Source of the DNA: Cryptomeria japonica
Lineage: Eukaryota; Streptophyta; Pinopsida; Cupressales; Cupressaceae
Reading direction: 5' to 3'
DNA: 64,000 bases
Assembly (NCBI RefSeq): GCF_030272615.1
Contig: NC_081406.1
Location: 166,141,521-166,205,520 of the forward strand
The notes below the pieces were generated by a model, which was not told where the DNA came from, did no database searches, and saw only the letters and a program-made list of their open reading frames with translations. Positions within the stretch are counted from its first letter, which is position 1. Every line of letters starts with the position of its first letter. The translations under genes and the position numbers were made by a program. Of this stretch, positions 44,612-56,786 are shown piece by piece.

Positions 44612-46062
44612 TGATAGTTGTAGATGTATAAATCTGACCACTTTCTTAAATAAATATTTAATATTTATTTTAACCCTAGCCCCCTATTAATTAAATCTTA
44701 TTTAATTAATTTCTTCATTTTCATCTATTTGATTAAATAAATTACTCAATTTATTTAATTAAATTCGTCTAGACCTTTTATAGCCTTTAATTAAATAAAT
44801 TATTTTATTTAATTAATTCCCCTTTCTTCCTTTTAATTAAATGTACATTTAATTAAATCTCCCCACTTGTATTTATGCAAGTTGCATTTTTTTTGGTTGA
44901 AATAAATTAATTTTATTTTAATTAAAATCCTTTTCCCTCATCCCCTTGCATTTTCCTACATCTCCCACTTGCCTCCTAAACCCCTTCCAGATTCTTCTAG
45001 CCACTTCCAATTTAGCCTAATTCATCTTCTAATTATTGTCTCATTCTTAAGTAAAAGGAAGTCACTTCTCAAAACCTCGAAAGTCTTCAATAACCATTAA
45101 AGGTTTTGTGTCTTCAAATAGTTAACCTCTAAAGTCTTCCAAACCATTAAAGGCTCTTACATAACCATTTATGGTTAACTCACCTCTGACCTTTGGTTAG
45201 AGACTTTCCTCTAACTTAACCATCCTTTTGACTCAAGGGTCTCATCAAACACTTATGGCTTTGACCATAGTTATCCATTTAACCCTTGCACAAGAGTTTA
45301 CCCCTTGGATAAAAGATTTATCCATTGGATAACCCTAACCTAACCTTAACCCTTACCTCCTAAGGTAACCTTCATGTCTTCTCAGGCATTTAATGCCTCT
45401 TGCATCTCCTCTCAAGCAACGTCTTGTTAACAATTGTTACCATTTCATTTGTGAAAATTGTAAACATGGATTGATTAACTTTCAATCCTATCCCTTGTTA
45501 AGACTATGCAATCTTAACCATGCATTGCCCTATTTTCCCTATAAATAGAGCTCTCATTCTTCAGATTCATATATCCAAGTTTTATGCATCTACATTATAG
45601 CCTAATTTACTAATCATTTTAGCCTCTCTTTGTTAAAATATCATCATAAACATTTAGAAGCATTTCATTTCACATCATAGAATATTCATGCTATGTATAT
45701 CATGTTAGGATAATTTGTTAATCTTTTATCATATCACTATCTTCATCTTAACTTAATCATCATAGTTTTAACACATCATATAAATCTTAGAATGCATTCA
45801 TGCATGTAGATCACAATATCACTCGTTCTTGGAGTTATTATTCCTAAGTCATTTGCTCAATGATCTGAGATAAAAACATTGGCTTTAGGGATCCTATGAG
45901 ATGGAGAACAATGGGACACCCCTTGGGAAGTTAAAGTAGTTCAATTAATTTATATACTTGCACCAAGAGTCTCATTGGTATATGGGTCTTTTGATCTCAA
46001 TTTATTAATTTCGATCACTTCATTTTACCGTGTACTAGCCACTATTGGTTCCAAGTTACACA
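44612..46062 (+). mobile_element. Solo LTR, 1451 bp, ACAGAG target duplication
   Basis: It starts TGATAGTTG and ends GTTACACA. ACAGAG occurs at 44606-44611 and 46063-46068 (one base more than the usual five, with a further matching A). Discounting the LTR and one copy joins LLNNR to AMTIID in frame, which supports the boundaries. The left part is rich in AATTAAATAAATT phrases. A TATA box TATAAATA at 45540-45547 in a CCC..GAG context suggests the promoter and a plus orientation. Confidence 0.85.
45540..45547 (+). promoter_or_regulatory. TATA box of the solo LTR
   Basis: TATAAATA preceded by CCC and followed by GAGCTCTC is a classic plant LTR core promoter. Transcription would start about 30 bases downstream. 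Confidence 0.6.
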
Positions 46063-46964
46063 ACAGAGCAATGACTATCATCGATATTTTGGAGTATGTT
46101 GTGTGGTTTTCATCAATGGTGGTTGGTTACAAAGTATAACAATCAAGTAGACAAAAATTTGTCTCTAGAACTGCCATATATATAGCATATCAGATGCTTA
46201 AGGATGATGTGAGGTATGATCTATGTACTTTCCTCTTGAATGAATTGATAAGTAATTTGAAGAAAATTAAGTAAGACAAGAAGCACACCTTTAAGTATGG
46301 ATCTCTTCTTATTTTCTTGGCCTTATATTCCTTGAATGAGATAACCAGAGTAAAAGGAAAGGTCCAATGGGCCTATGATAGACCAGTGGAAATGAAAATA
46401 AAGGAGGGATTGTGGGGAATAAGAGATGCCACAATGAGAATATCTGCATTATGGGGATATTTCAAAACTTTTTAGGATTCCATGAAGAGTAGAGAAGGAT
46501 TGCCTAAGGAGATTGTGGAGAAGTATGAGCAAAATATTTGCTTCATGGTTAATAAAGATCAATGTCAAATGGAATTCATTAAGCCAAGGACAATATGGAT
46601 TCTTCCAATGGGCTATGAGGTTGATACAGGCACCCTTGATGCCTATCCTCAACATTTGTTGAGCTAGTCAGTTGATGAAAAAGAAGTGAAATTTGGTACT
46701 TTCAAAGAGAAGGACTTAAGCTTACATCACAAGTTCTCCGAACCGGCCTGGAAGAGGAAGATTAGAAAGGAAGTAGAGGTGGTGGCAGAAAAGATGGGAC
46801 TGACTAAGGAAGCCATGGAGAGGGCAAGAGCTTCGAACATTATGAGAGAAGAGGATGTGATCAAGCCACAATCTAAACCGACATCCTCATTTGCTAGGAA
46901 TCCCCAACATAGTAAGTAGGCATCTGTCTCTGGTTTAAAGAAACTAGTACCTCCACCAAAGCCC

Positions 46965-47308
46965 TATTGGCAGTGGGTCAACATCCCTCATAGGGATTCA
47001 TGACATGGTTTAATAGCCTCATGTGGATTCTATAAGTCTACTAGTTGTATCGGGCATTGATAGGTTGATCTTTTCATGGAATGACAACCCTAGCTTGTAA
47101 CAAGTGGTATCAAAGCTTGGTCGCAGGTTCAAATCATGCAAGCTATGACAAGTGATGATAGGAGGGGGATTGTTGGCAGTGGGCTAGTGTCCCTCATTTG
47201 GATTTGCGACATGGTTTAACAACCTCCTATGGATTCTATAAGTCTAGTGGATGTATCGAGCATTGATAGGTCAATCTTTTGGTGCAACGACAACCCTATC
47301 TTGTAACA
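46965..47308 (+). mobile_element. TRIM (344-bp miniature LTR retrotransposon)
   Basis: Two direct repeats of exactly 138 bp (46965-47102 and 47171-47308) flank 68 bases. These hold TGGTATCAAAGC (47105-47116), one base from the initiator Met tRNA site, and the purine tract AGGAGGGGG (47160-47168). LTR ends are TATTGG (decayed TG) or TGTTGG, and GTAACA. The flanks AGCCC (46960-46964) and AGTTC (47309-47313) fit a 5-bp target duplication with two C-to-T changes. The LTRs differ at about 26 of 138 positions by my count, so it is very old. The host frame (VPPPKP, then KPTLSIDGVDKKKK) is continuous if the element and one flank copy are discounted. Confidence 0.9.
47105..47116 (+). promoter_or_regulatory. 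Primer binding site of the TRIM
   Basis: TGGTATCAAAGC lies two bases after the 5' LTR and differs by one G-to-A change from the usual site. Confidence 0.85.
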
Positions 47309-48963
47309 AGTTCAAACCAACATTATCTATCGATGGAGTGGATAAAAAGAAAAAGGAGAAGCCTTCTAGGAAACATGTTGCAAAGGAAGAGACAGAGTTG
47401 GATGAAGAAGTCTGAAAGGTTAAAAAGACTACAACCTATTCTCATGTAGTCTAGAAGCCACGCGGTGATGCTCCACCTCCAAAGAAGTCAAAGACCCAAG
47501 GAGAGCCATCTGGAAGGTCTAGAGGGAGCAAAAAGAAAAAATATGAGATTGATGCAGCATTAGAATCTAGTAATGTTAAGATTATTCCTCCCAAGCCTCT
47601 AGAAGAAATAAAGGATCATAACCTGAATAATCTTGCACTCTATATTATGAAAATGTGGATGATAATGAGAGGACAAAGTTAGAGGAAGTAGTTGTTAAAT
47701 ATATGAATAACTTTAGTAGAGCCTTAATTGAATTATCATCTGAGTTACCAAAGGAATTGTATGATATTTTGTATATCTGACGAAATACTACCTGTTGGAA
47801 AGATGAGGAAATGCACGAGGATATTTTGGTTAATTCTTGTTCAGATATTTCTAGAGAAGAAATAAGTAAATTACTAAAGTTGGCCAAAGAAAAGTTCAGA
47901 AGTAAGAAAAGGGTCAACCAAATAATGACCGGTAAAATTGATGAAGTTGCTAATGAGACTAAGCAGATTATAAAAGATTTTTTTCTTGAGCAGAAATATG
48001 AGGTAAATCAACCCCAGGTTACCACCCACATGACAGAGGACATTCCTAAAAACACTTCCATTCCAGAAGTACATGTAGAGGTCTCTGATGGTCAGATGGA
48101 TCAGCCATCTATTGAGTAGGTTGAGCAAGAAGTAATAAAAGATGTACTCACTAAAAATGTCTTTGGTGAAGCTACTCAAGACCCTCCTGAGATTTAGGTA
48201 ATTGTAGAAATGATAGCAAAGGATATTGCCAAAGGTGAAAAGGGTGTAAGGGCGGAGGTAGAGAAGGAGGAGAGTGACAAACCTTAAAAAGGAACCTTCG
48301 ATAACCATGACTGAGGTAGTTGTCACTATCAAAGGTAAGGAGATTAATGGAGTGGAAGAGTTTTCTCATGGTCTGGTTGATTTGAGAACTTTTCCCCTCT
48401 TCAAGCATTGAGACTTGCCACCCAAGCTCAAATTAAGGAAAATGAAGATCTGTCGAAATCTCGGATAGAAGAAAAGGAAGCTATTGCTCTTTCCACTGAG
48501 GTTTTGGAGAAATTCTTACCCAATTTTGGTTAGGATTCCAGTGCTTCTCCATCCGAAAAGCTTAAGAACTAGTTGGATGTTGTTAAATCCAATTTTGTAT
48601 CATTAGAAAAGGTTGCGAATGAATCTATACAGATAAGGTTTAATGAGATGAGATTGCAAGAAAATTTGAAAGAAGTAGAGATGGATAAAGAGAGCCTAAA
48701 GTTTGCAATGAAGAGTGTAGAAGAAGCATTAGATGAAGGAGGGAAAATTTTCAAATCATGTCTATTTTTTGCCCAAATTCACGGCAGATATCAATAGACA
48801 AATAAGAGAACTTGAGGGTAAGTTAGCTAGTATAGGACATTCTTTCACACCTCAATTAGCTTTCCCAATTACCTTCTAAGCACAAATTTTGGATTACACT
48901 GCTAAAATAAAAGGGTTTGAATCAAGACAAGGATAGAATTTTGAGCAGAGTTGGTGAAATGAG

Positions 48964-50472
48964 TGTTGAACATAGAGTACCACTGAGAGGGGGGTGAATC
49001 AGTCATTCCTGAACCATTTGTCTTTCACATAAACTTAAGAATATCAGTTATGCATTTAAACACTAAACAATCAAACTGGTAGAACAAGAAAGAAAGAAAA
49101 AAAGATCATTCACACAAATGTAACTCTCAACACCAGATTTACGAGGAAAACCCAATGTGTGAAAAACCTCAGTGAGAAAAGTTGTTGGAGACTATTGCTC
49201 CAATCCAACCTCACAGATAAAAAACTGACTTACAAATATTTTGGGCACCAACCCAAGGAGCACCAACCCCTGCACCAAGCTTCAAATTGGTGAGTATATT
49301 GAAATACTATTTGAATACTATTAAGGCTTCTTGTTGCAAATGAATTCTGTAACTCTTTGATCAAATAGCTCACTGTCAGTTGATAGTTTCTCCTCCACTA
49401 AATCTCACTCTAATGGTTGTGAGATTACTTTCTCTAATTCTTGGCCTCTGTTGTCTTTCTCCCCTCTCTCACATAGTCTCTCTTTACGCTGAGTCACACT
49501 TGGATGCTACCTACTTTGCCACACCTTGCTGGTTTAGATCAAATGCAAAACTATAGTTATGTCGGTAGAATCCTCTCACCGGTATGCTGCTCACCTACAC
49601 TGCAACTTTCTTAGAACTATTTCTAAGGCTAACGATTATTCTCTTTTCCTAACTCTCTCTTTCTTTTCATCTTCTAGCAGCATCAACCCGCTCTATCTCA
49701 AGCTCTCCTCTTTTTATCTCATTATTTCCCACCAGAAAGCAATTCAAACTTTAGAGCAGTTAGGGTTTCCTCTTCCCGACACAATCTTTATGAGATCCGA
49801 TCCATCCTATCTTGGATCCATCGCTTGTCCTTCAAATATGCATCCGTACATGGTTTTCATTATCCAACACATATTTTCTGAAAGTAGCAATCTCGAACAA
49901 GATCTTCTGCCTTGAAATCTATTGACACATAAAATGCTTCAGCTGTTTCCTTTTCAAGGTCTTCCTAAATCGGATTTCCTTTGCATTGATCCAGGTGCCA
50001 ACTACTCCCTGATCTTCCTCTATCATTCTTTCTTCCTTGAGCTGCAACGGTTAGACACAATCTCATGATTTGTGGTAGTTTCATTTATATCGACATATAG
50101 TTTCACCAACTATGTCGATGATGGTTTTATCAACCTCTTCCTATATGCCACCTCGACTCCACATGGCATCACCATGGTCAGTCACTCTGCTCACCGACAC
50201 ACAGTCGGTTCAAACTTGAACATTCAGCAAACCCATACTGGTATACGCCTTTACCGGTAAGGCCTTCTTCTTCTTCTAACCAGTAGTGCACACTATACCA
50301 GTAACATATCTTTACCTTCAATGGTTTGTGACAACTTTTAACATTATACTTATCATCATAAACAAGCAACCATCCTTAAGACTGTAAGCCTTCATTCTGT
50401 CTATTCACACTCATGTGAATATCCATCATGTCGGTTGACATCAATGACAACTTTAATGTCAAAATGCCAACA
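48964..50472 (-). repeat. 3' LTR of a truncated Copia, 1509 bp
   Basis: It runs from TGTTGAACATAG to AAATGCCAACA on the plus strand. Inside it lies the complement of a purine tract (ATCTCCCCCTTTG, 50473-50485). It shares the GGTTGGTGCCC and C-tract features with the LTR fragment at 4760-5143. The short frames inside (49559-49915 and others) are not genes. Confidence 0.85.
48982..49003 (-). promoter_or_regulatory. C-loop stem-loop near LTR 3' end, weak stem
   Basis: ACTGA (48982-48986) pairs with TCAGT (48999-49003), loop GAGGGGGGTGAA. This is the shortest stem of the four. Confidence 0.45.
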
Positions 50473-50485
50473 ATCTCCCCCTTTG

Positions 50486-51385
50486 ACATTGATGTCAACT
50501 TCTCATAGGACACTCTATACTAGTACATTTATTCCCCTTTGACACAATGACAAAGGGTTATGTACACTCCCCCTTTGACTGCTATCAGCTCCCCCTGAAC
50601 CACATAAGGCCTTCCTAGACAGATGATACAACTCCCAACTTTTTTTGGAGGTACTCAAAAGTGCTTACCGGTAGTGGTTTGGTGAAAATATCTGCTACTT
50701 GTTTGCCAGTAGGAACACAATCCATCCTTACCTCCTATCCTTCAACCTTCTCTGAGAAAGTGATACTTGATAGAAATGTGCTTTATTTTGGAATGCATGA
50801 CTGGATTCTTTGCTATGTTGATTTCACTTGAATTGCCACACCAAATGAGAATAGGATCAGTGATGTCCACCTATATGTCTTTGAGAGTCTGCTTCATCCA
50901 AAGCACCTAAGAGTAGCATGTAGCAGCAACAATGTATTCAACTTCAGCAGTAGATAGAGAGACTAAGTCCTACTTCTTGCTATGCCATGAGACTAATCGG
51001 TCACCTAGAAAGAATGCAACACCACTTGTGCTCTTTCCATCATTAATGCAACCTGCCCAATCAGCATCAGTGTATGCTTCCAAGATAAAATCTCCTTGTT
51101 TAGGATACCATAAACCATAGTTGAGCATCCCTTGTAGGTAACCAAAATTTTGATAAAAATGTTCATATGTGACTGCTTTCAGCTTGAAATCTGGCCACCA
51201 TGCATAGTTCCTGAACTATATTTGGTCTTGAAGCAGTTAGATATAGTAGACTGCCTATCATGGATCTGTACAGAGTCTGATCCACCACCGGTGATTCATC
51301 ATTCTTTCTCAATTTGTTGTCATTCACCATTGGGGTACTTGTTATTCCTAGCATATCTGTTTCCCCATTTGGTCTCCTTGAGTCA
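50486..51385 (-). pseudogene. Copia pol 3' end: RT tail and RNase H
   Basis: On the minus strand ITSTPM (about 51330) and SPVVDQTLYRSMIGSLLYL with TASRPNIVQELCMVARFQ (51190-51300) are the end of a Copia RT. A decayed RNase H follows, and then IRMDCVPTGKQVADIFTKPLP (split by a frame change, about 50660-50740), the usual Copia C terminus. The upstream coding part is cut off at about 51385, where unrelated hairpin repeats begin. With the LTR at 48964-50472 it forms the 3' half of one element inserted next to the gag-like pseudogene. Confidence 0.85.
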
Positions 51386-52090
51386 AACTATGGCCCCCTT
51401 TTTTTCTTCTTTTTGGTTTTACCTCAGAACTCCAGAGTCCTAGAGTCCCGAGGTCCCTTTTTGGTTTTACCTCAGAACCCCGGAGTCCCGAGGCTCCTCT
51501 TGGGTCTTTTGGCCTCGGAACCCCAAATCCCCAGAGTCCCGAGGTGGGTTTGTTCTCCCTTTTTGTCGACCTCGGAACCCCAAGACCCCAGAGTCCCGGG
51601 GTTGTGTTTATGGTTTTTGTATGGAAGGGTTTTTGGGAGGCTATATATATGAGATAATGGACTTTTTTGAGTTCATTTGCACAATTGAACTTCTCCTCCC
51701 TAGCTCCAAGTCACGAACCTTTGGTCTTCTGAGCTCTCTCTCTCTCTCGGCGTTTGTTGGATTTTCGATTCACCAGGTTGGTGAATCTTCTCTCCTTGTG
51801 TGTTTTTCTAGTTTAGATGTCCTTTTGTGTTTGTTTTCTCTTTTATGTTTTGTTTTTGGGCATGCCCTAGTTATCCTCGGAACCCCGGATCCTCAGAGTT
51901 TTGGGTTTCAATTCCAATCCACCTTAGAACCGCGGATCCACGGAGTTTCGAGTTTCATTTCTAATCCACCTCGAAACCCCGGATCCCCAGAGTTTCAGGT
52001 TTTGCTTCCGCTCCACCTCGGGACACTGAAGTCTCGAAGTAGATCAAGATTTATGTTTAGTATTGAGGACTAAGACTTGTGTTTTGCCTA
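51386..52090. repeat. Hairpin minisatellite, possibly LTR of the next element
   Basis: Eight units of 24-32 bases begin CCTCGGAACCCC or a variant and end AGTCCCGAGG or a variant, so each can fold on itself (CCTCGG with CCGAGG). Units start at about 51422, 51470, 51513, 51570, 51875, 51922, 51969 and 52016; the last four are spaced 47 bases apart. A CT microsatellite (51735-51748) lies between the two groups. Frames over the region are not proteins. Confidence 0.75.
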
Positions 52091-52149
52091 CAGGTTCCAG
52101 TGGTTAGACGGACACATCCACCAACAAGAGGGGCAAAGAAATTGACAGA

Positions 52150-55100
52150 CTTCTAGCCACCATGAAATACAAATATCAGGGATAGGTCCATGTTTCCAAG
52201 CTAGATGATCAAATCAAATGGGTCACAGACACTGAAGTAGGTCACATAGAAATTGGGGATATTGGGACCCAATTGGATAAACCCAACCTAGATGCTCTCA
52301 ACCGAAGAATAAAGAGGTCTGGTCTAGTGGAAGCTACTATATTCCCATAGTCGCTACAAGCACCAGAGTTTATAATGACCATTGCTCCATTCTACAATCT
52401 AGACACCAGAAAGTGCACTGATGCACATGAAAACACTATTATGAACTTGTCTCTGGATATGCTGGGGTTCATCTTTGGAATCCCAACTAGGGAAGAGGCA
52501 TTCTTACTAACTGAAGAAGAGGCCTTGAAGGCATGGAATGACAAGGTATCAACCAGCAAAAGACACATGAATACCAACTGGCTAGAAGAAGAGAGAGAAA
52601 TAGGGCTCAAAGCTACAGAGGTCCTAAGGGCGAACTTCAAAGAGCCTCAAAGGGACTTGATTATTATGCTCAGCAGGGCCTTCGGCAAGCCAGACTGCAA
52701 ACACTTCCATCCCTGGATATTCCAATTTATGACCACCATCCTGATAGGGAAACAATACTTTGACTGGCCACAGATCCTCTCTGACAATATCTGTAGGCAA
52801 ATGAAAGAAGTGCAACAAACACATAAATTCTTCTTCACATCATATGTCATCTGGGTAGCTGCCAGAGCTGAAAAATTCCTAGGCCTGCAAGTGGAGGGAC
52901 AATTACGAGAGAAGGAAGGATAGAAGAAGATATGGGAATATTATTCCCAACTTACTCTACCTAACTCTAAGGTGCATTTCAAAAGGGTTAATGACACCTT
53001 TATTTTTCCAATAATCATCAAATTAACAGGGGGTATAGGATACTGAATTAGCCCCGAGGCTATGGCTATCATCCGGGAGTGGGCGTGTTGGTTTATCCAA
53101 AACCCATGATCCACTTAAATTAGGGTTAGTGGATTCACAAGGAACCCAATGCTGCTGCCTCATTATTGCAATGATAGGGTGATCCTGTTAGAATATGTAA
53201 GACAACTTGTAGGCCTCCAATCACTTCTATCATCAAAGCATAAGATAGGAATTGATTTCTTGGTGTCCATTGGGTACTTTGCCTATTCCAAGATACAAGT
53301 GGCAAAGTTGGTAGAACCAGAGCTTGAAGATCTAAACTTGAAAGAATACGAGCACGAAATGGGAATCCTATGATCCCTACAGGAAGCTTAAGAAAGCTAC
53401 GCCTAAGGCATATGAGGGGCATAAGCCCAGCTTAGAAGATTTTTGGACCAACTTGTAGGACAGTTTTGAGGTCAGGGAGAAGAACTATAACAGGTTTTTC
53501 ATGCAATAGGTGAGAGATTTTACTATTGAGACTAACCTCCCTAAAGACCTAACGGATGATGGAGAGTTACTTGATCCAATCTATAGAGAAGCAAGGATAG
53601 ACAAGAGGCCCCTCTCCCGAGTAAAATGCTCTGCAAGTGAGGATACAAATATGGAGAAGGTCTCCCAGGTAGTCATCAACAGGACTAAACAATGGTTAAG
53701 CCAAAGGGTAAGGCTGAGCGTGTCAAAGGCAAAACAGAAGGAATCCACTTCAGGGGTACCTTAGTCAAGAGGCCACAAGGAGTACGCCCAAAAGACAAGG
53801 TCAGCCTCAAGGCAGAATACCTCCACCAACCTAGGTGAGGAAGATGAGCCACAAGAGAGTACTGAAGACTTATTGAAGAAACTTCAAGAAAAGATGAGGG
53901 AGTCCGAACTACTAAAAAAGACTGCAGACCTAGGGGTGATCGATGGGCTAGGCGCAGTTCCACTTGCCAAAGTTCTCCCACCAAGGACCGCTATAGGCCA
54001 CACTGAAGAAGAGGGTACCCAAGGACAAGAAGAGAGAGTAGAAGCCACCCAGGAGGTACCCACTTAGCTACCTTCCACAGGTACAACAAGTGCTTCAAGC
54101 ACCTCTGCTCCTGCACCACCATTAGTTAATGTATCCAAAGGGCATCCTAGAGTGCAAGGTTTCATGTCCACTATTGAGCATGTGAAGGTTAGAAACATCA
54201 AGTCTGACTCTGACCAGGAGGAAGAGGATCTCGAGCAACAACAGCCACTAGGGAGTGAACAAGAAGGGGGTGATGCAGAAGACATCTTGAATGAAAGGTT
54301 GATTCTAACCCCTCAAGACCAAGAAGGCCTACTTAAGGATATAGAAGTTGGGCAAGCAGAGATGGAGTCAGGTAATGAAGAAATGGCATTCAATGAGGAG
54401 GTCAGTGGTAAGCTAGGAGAGTTACACAAACAACAAGCTCTTCAAGCTAACTTAGCCCGCCAAATTTCATCATTCCAAGATCCTGGCCAAACGGGAGCTG
54501 AAGCAAGAGATGAAGCAGAGGAGTAGGCAGAGGTGCATGTTATAACTATAGATATTGTATCACATCAAGGTGATAAGGCCGACGATATACCAGAATGGTT
54601 AGAATTTACCTTTGGAAAGAAAAAGCGAAAAGCAGAGCTCCCCAAGGTTACTCTACAACAAGCAATCACCGAAGAACCACCAAAGGTTAAGAAGTTAAAA
54701 ATGGTTCATCACCTATTGAAAACTAGTTCTGGTTAAGTGATTGCAGATGTGGTGGTTCCATCTCAGGCCAAGGGACAAGCTTCTCCCAAATACCAAGTAT
54801 CACAAATAAACCTTGGTAAGTAGACCAAGTGGGGAGAGTTGGATACCTTGGAGCTAGCTACAAGCGTTGTCAGAGGGTGTGTGGAAAAGGAGCACACTTC
54901 AAATATGGAGCTTAAAGCACAGCTTGGGTAGTATAAACAACTCTTGATAGAAATGTGTAAACCTTTGGACTCTTGTAGAATGGATGACCTACCTTCAACC
55001 TCATCACTGCCAGAAGGAGAGTTAAAGGCACTACTGGAGGTGAGACGAGTAGCTGCGACCACCAAATCTTGGGCTCAAGTAAATGCAACCAAGATTAGAT

Positions 55101-55873
55101 TATTTTTATAGAATACAATGGAAATATACCGCAAGGCGGTACAGGCTAGGGGAGCTTTGGCAACTTGTTCCACACAATGGGAGCGGAAGGAGAACACCTT
55201 TAATAAATAGCTCCAAATTTTGAGAAGGATATTATGGTTAGGAGAAGAGCTGATAGTAAAAGAAGACCTCTTAGGAGAGGATACTTGTGAAAATTTACAA
55301 TCCTACATATACATTTTGGAGCTGAAAATAGAAATGTATCAACAATATATTAGGGAGATGACTAGTATTTGGGACCCTGTCCTCAGAGAGATTTTGTCAC
55401 ATGAGAATTTTATGACAAATGTACTGGGGCCTTTTAGCATTAGAATAGATTATATTGGAATAATGGACCAGCAACGAGTTTTGAATCAATGGGATGCATA
55501 TGAGGCACAAAACCTAAGACATGCTGCCCAGTTCGATGTCGCCCTTATGGATAGATACACGCATCTGATTACTCAGTGTCAAGAGGTGGTGGATACGGTA
55601 AAGGAGTTAGAGGAATAGGGAGCACATGTAGATGAGGCTTTGAAGAAATATAAATTTAGAATTAAGCATGTAGCCAATCCGCCAGTCCAAGCAGTTGCAT
55701 GTATAATTGAAAATTATAAGGCTTTTACCAGAAAATAAAGGATATTCACAGAATTGCTAAAGATAGCAAAGCTTTTTCTTGATTTTAAAACTGCTCCTCC
55801 TACTCATGTCCCAATTTTGAAAGAAATCCTACATGATTACGAAAATGTGGCTCACCCAGCATGGTCTTCGTAA
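52150..55873 (+). pseudogene. Long gag-like ORF upstream of the Gypsy
   Basis: This is a decayed protein of about 1200 codons. The N-terminal part has LDKPNLDALNRRIKRSGL, then APFYNLDTRKCTDAHEN, SLDMLGFIFGIPTREEAFL (about 52450) and AFGKPDCKHFHPWIFQFMT (about 52680), a fold typical of plant-transposon gag-like proteins. The middle (53760-54530) is charged, with NLS-like KKRKAELPK near 54615; the C-terminal part (54830-55870) is helical. Stops are mostly TAG (for example 52921-52923 and 54524-54526). It lies 0.9 kb before the gag-pol at 56835. Tat/Ogre-type Gypsy elements have an extra ORF before gag, so it may be that ORF; it could also be a separate element. No enzyme motif is seen. Confidence 0.6.
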
Positions 55874-56786
55874 TGCTCATGCAGTGTTCGTTTTGTAGTT
55901 GTCAAGTGGAGTGTCTAGGCAGAAACTTGCAAGTTAACTGTGACTCCTATTTTTTTAGTTCTTAATTTAGGGTAGAGTTATTTCCTAAATAATAGGGTGA
56001 AGAGATTCTATAAATTGAGAAGTTGGATTCATTTGTAGGGGTCCACGAATTGATGATTTGAGGTTGAATTAGAGATTTTTAGAGTAGTTTTCAGATTGTT
56101 AAGAAGTTTGACTTATTTTTGTTATACATTCATGGAGATTAATATGAAAAGCAGCTTGTAGATTGCCTGATCTACGTTTATATACTACCAAAATGTTATG
56201 TGTAATCTAGTAACGTCTATTATTTGGAGTTAGCAACGTGGTTTAATCTTTTTATCTATCACTTTATGAATCATATTGTGCATGACAGTGGTGTATGAGA
56301 ATTATTACGATAGACCATATTGTTGATGATTTTTATTTCCATAGGCTTGTAAAATTGATGATTTTGCAGGTTTGCTAGAGGTTCATTGTTGAATGCTAAC
56401 TTGGATAATATTTGATAATTGCTTGGATTGCAGGGAACTAATTGGATAGTTCATTAAGTTGTCATTATATTAGTCTTTATTGTTATTCTCTTGTTTTCCT
56501 TTACGCTTCGCATTTTTTTAATTTCCCAGATAATCTTAAGCCATAAAATACAAAAAGAGAAGGAGTACAATTAATTGTAACCAGCGAGATTTAGTTTTAA
56601 CCAACAGGCCCCTTGATAGGTATAATCACATCAGCCACTGAGTTGCCCAACAGCATCGAGACCCGACTATAGAGACCTTGGAGTAGTCAGTTTTTTAGAA
56701 CTTACTGCTTTTTAGGAGAGGTGGTGAGTGTTTATATTAACTACCTAACTGTTGGTGAGTGTGTCAAAACACCCATCAATAGAAAT
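55874..56786. other. Non-coding stretch before the Gypsy gag
   Basis: There is no reading frame of interest. The end (...GTGTCAAAACACCCATCA, 56760-56778) has a small palindrome GTGT..ACAC and a CA that could close an LTR, but no partner LTR is seen in the window. Confidence 0.4.

Larger units (their letters stand above)
44137..48955 (+). pseudogene. Gag-like transposon ORF split by two LTR-type insertions
   Basis: The ATG at 44137 begins MALVSRISTPLVFEIKDRAR. Blocks include NEDIRTYIHCDIEDLGN (about 44280), a PHKITKQAIRVVACLSETG block (about 44520), IIDILEYVVWF (46080), CTFLLNELISNL and FKYGSLLIFLALYSLNEI (46230-46340), then charged and coiled-coil regions to about 48900 (EVEVVAEKMGLTKEAMERAR; EMRLQENLKEVEMDKESLKF). 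Frameshifts and stops occur, several TAG. A solo LTR (44612-46062) and a TRIM (46965-47308) interrupt it; on either side of each insertion the frame resumes exactly once one target duplication is discounted. The layout resembles the ORF at 52150-55873. I infer a gag-like or extra ORF of a large Gypsy-type element; no enzyme domain is present. Confidence 0.6.

Noticed and set aside
44425-44631. Frame ending NNRVIVVDV as the natural end of the gag-like protein
   Set aside because: The last codons lie in the inserted solo LTR; the host frame resumes at 46069.
47124-47137. CAGGTTCAAATC in the TRIM, like a polymerase III B box
   Set aside because: No A box or SINE-like body; the LTR pair and primer site explain the element better.
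49559-49915. 118-codon frame inside the 1509-bp LTR
   Set aside because: It lies fully within an LTR and opposite to the direction of the element; no domain.
51314-52073. Plus-strand frames of 112 and 150 codons
   Set aside because: They run through the hairpin minisatellite and its spacers, with no conserved motif.
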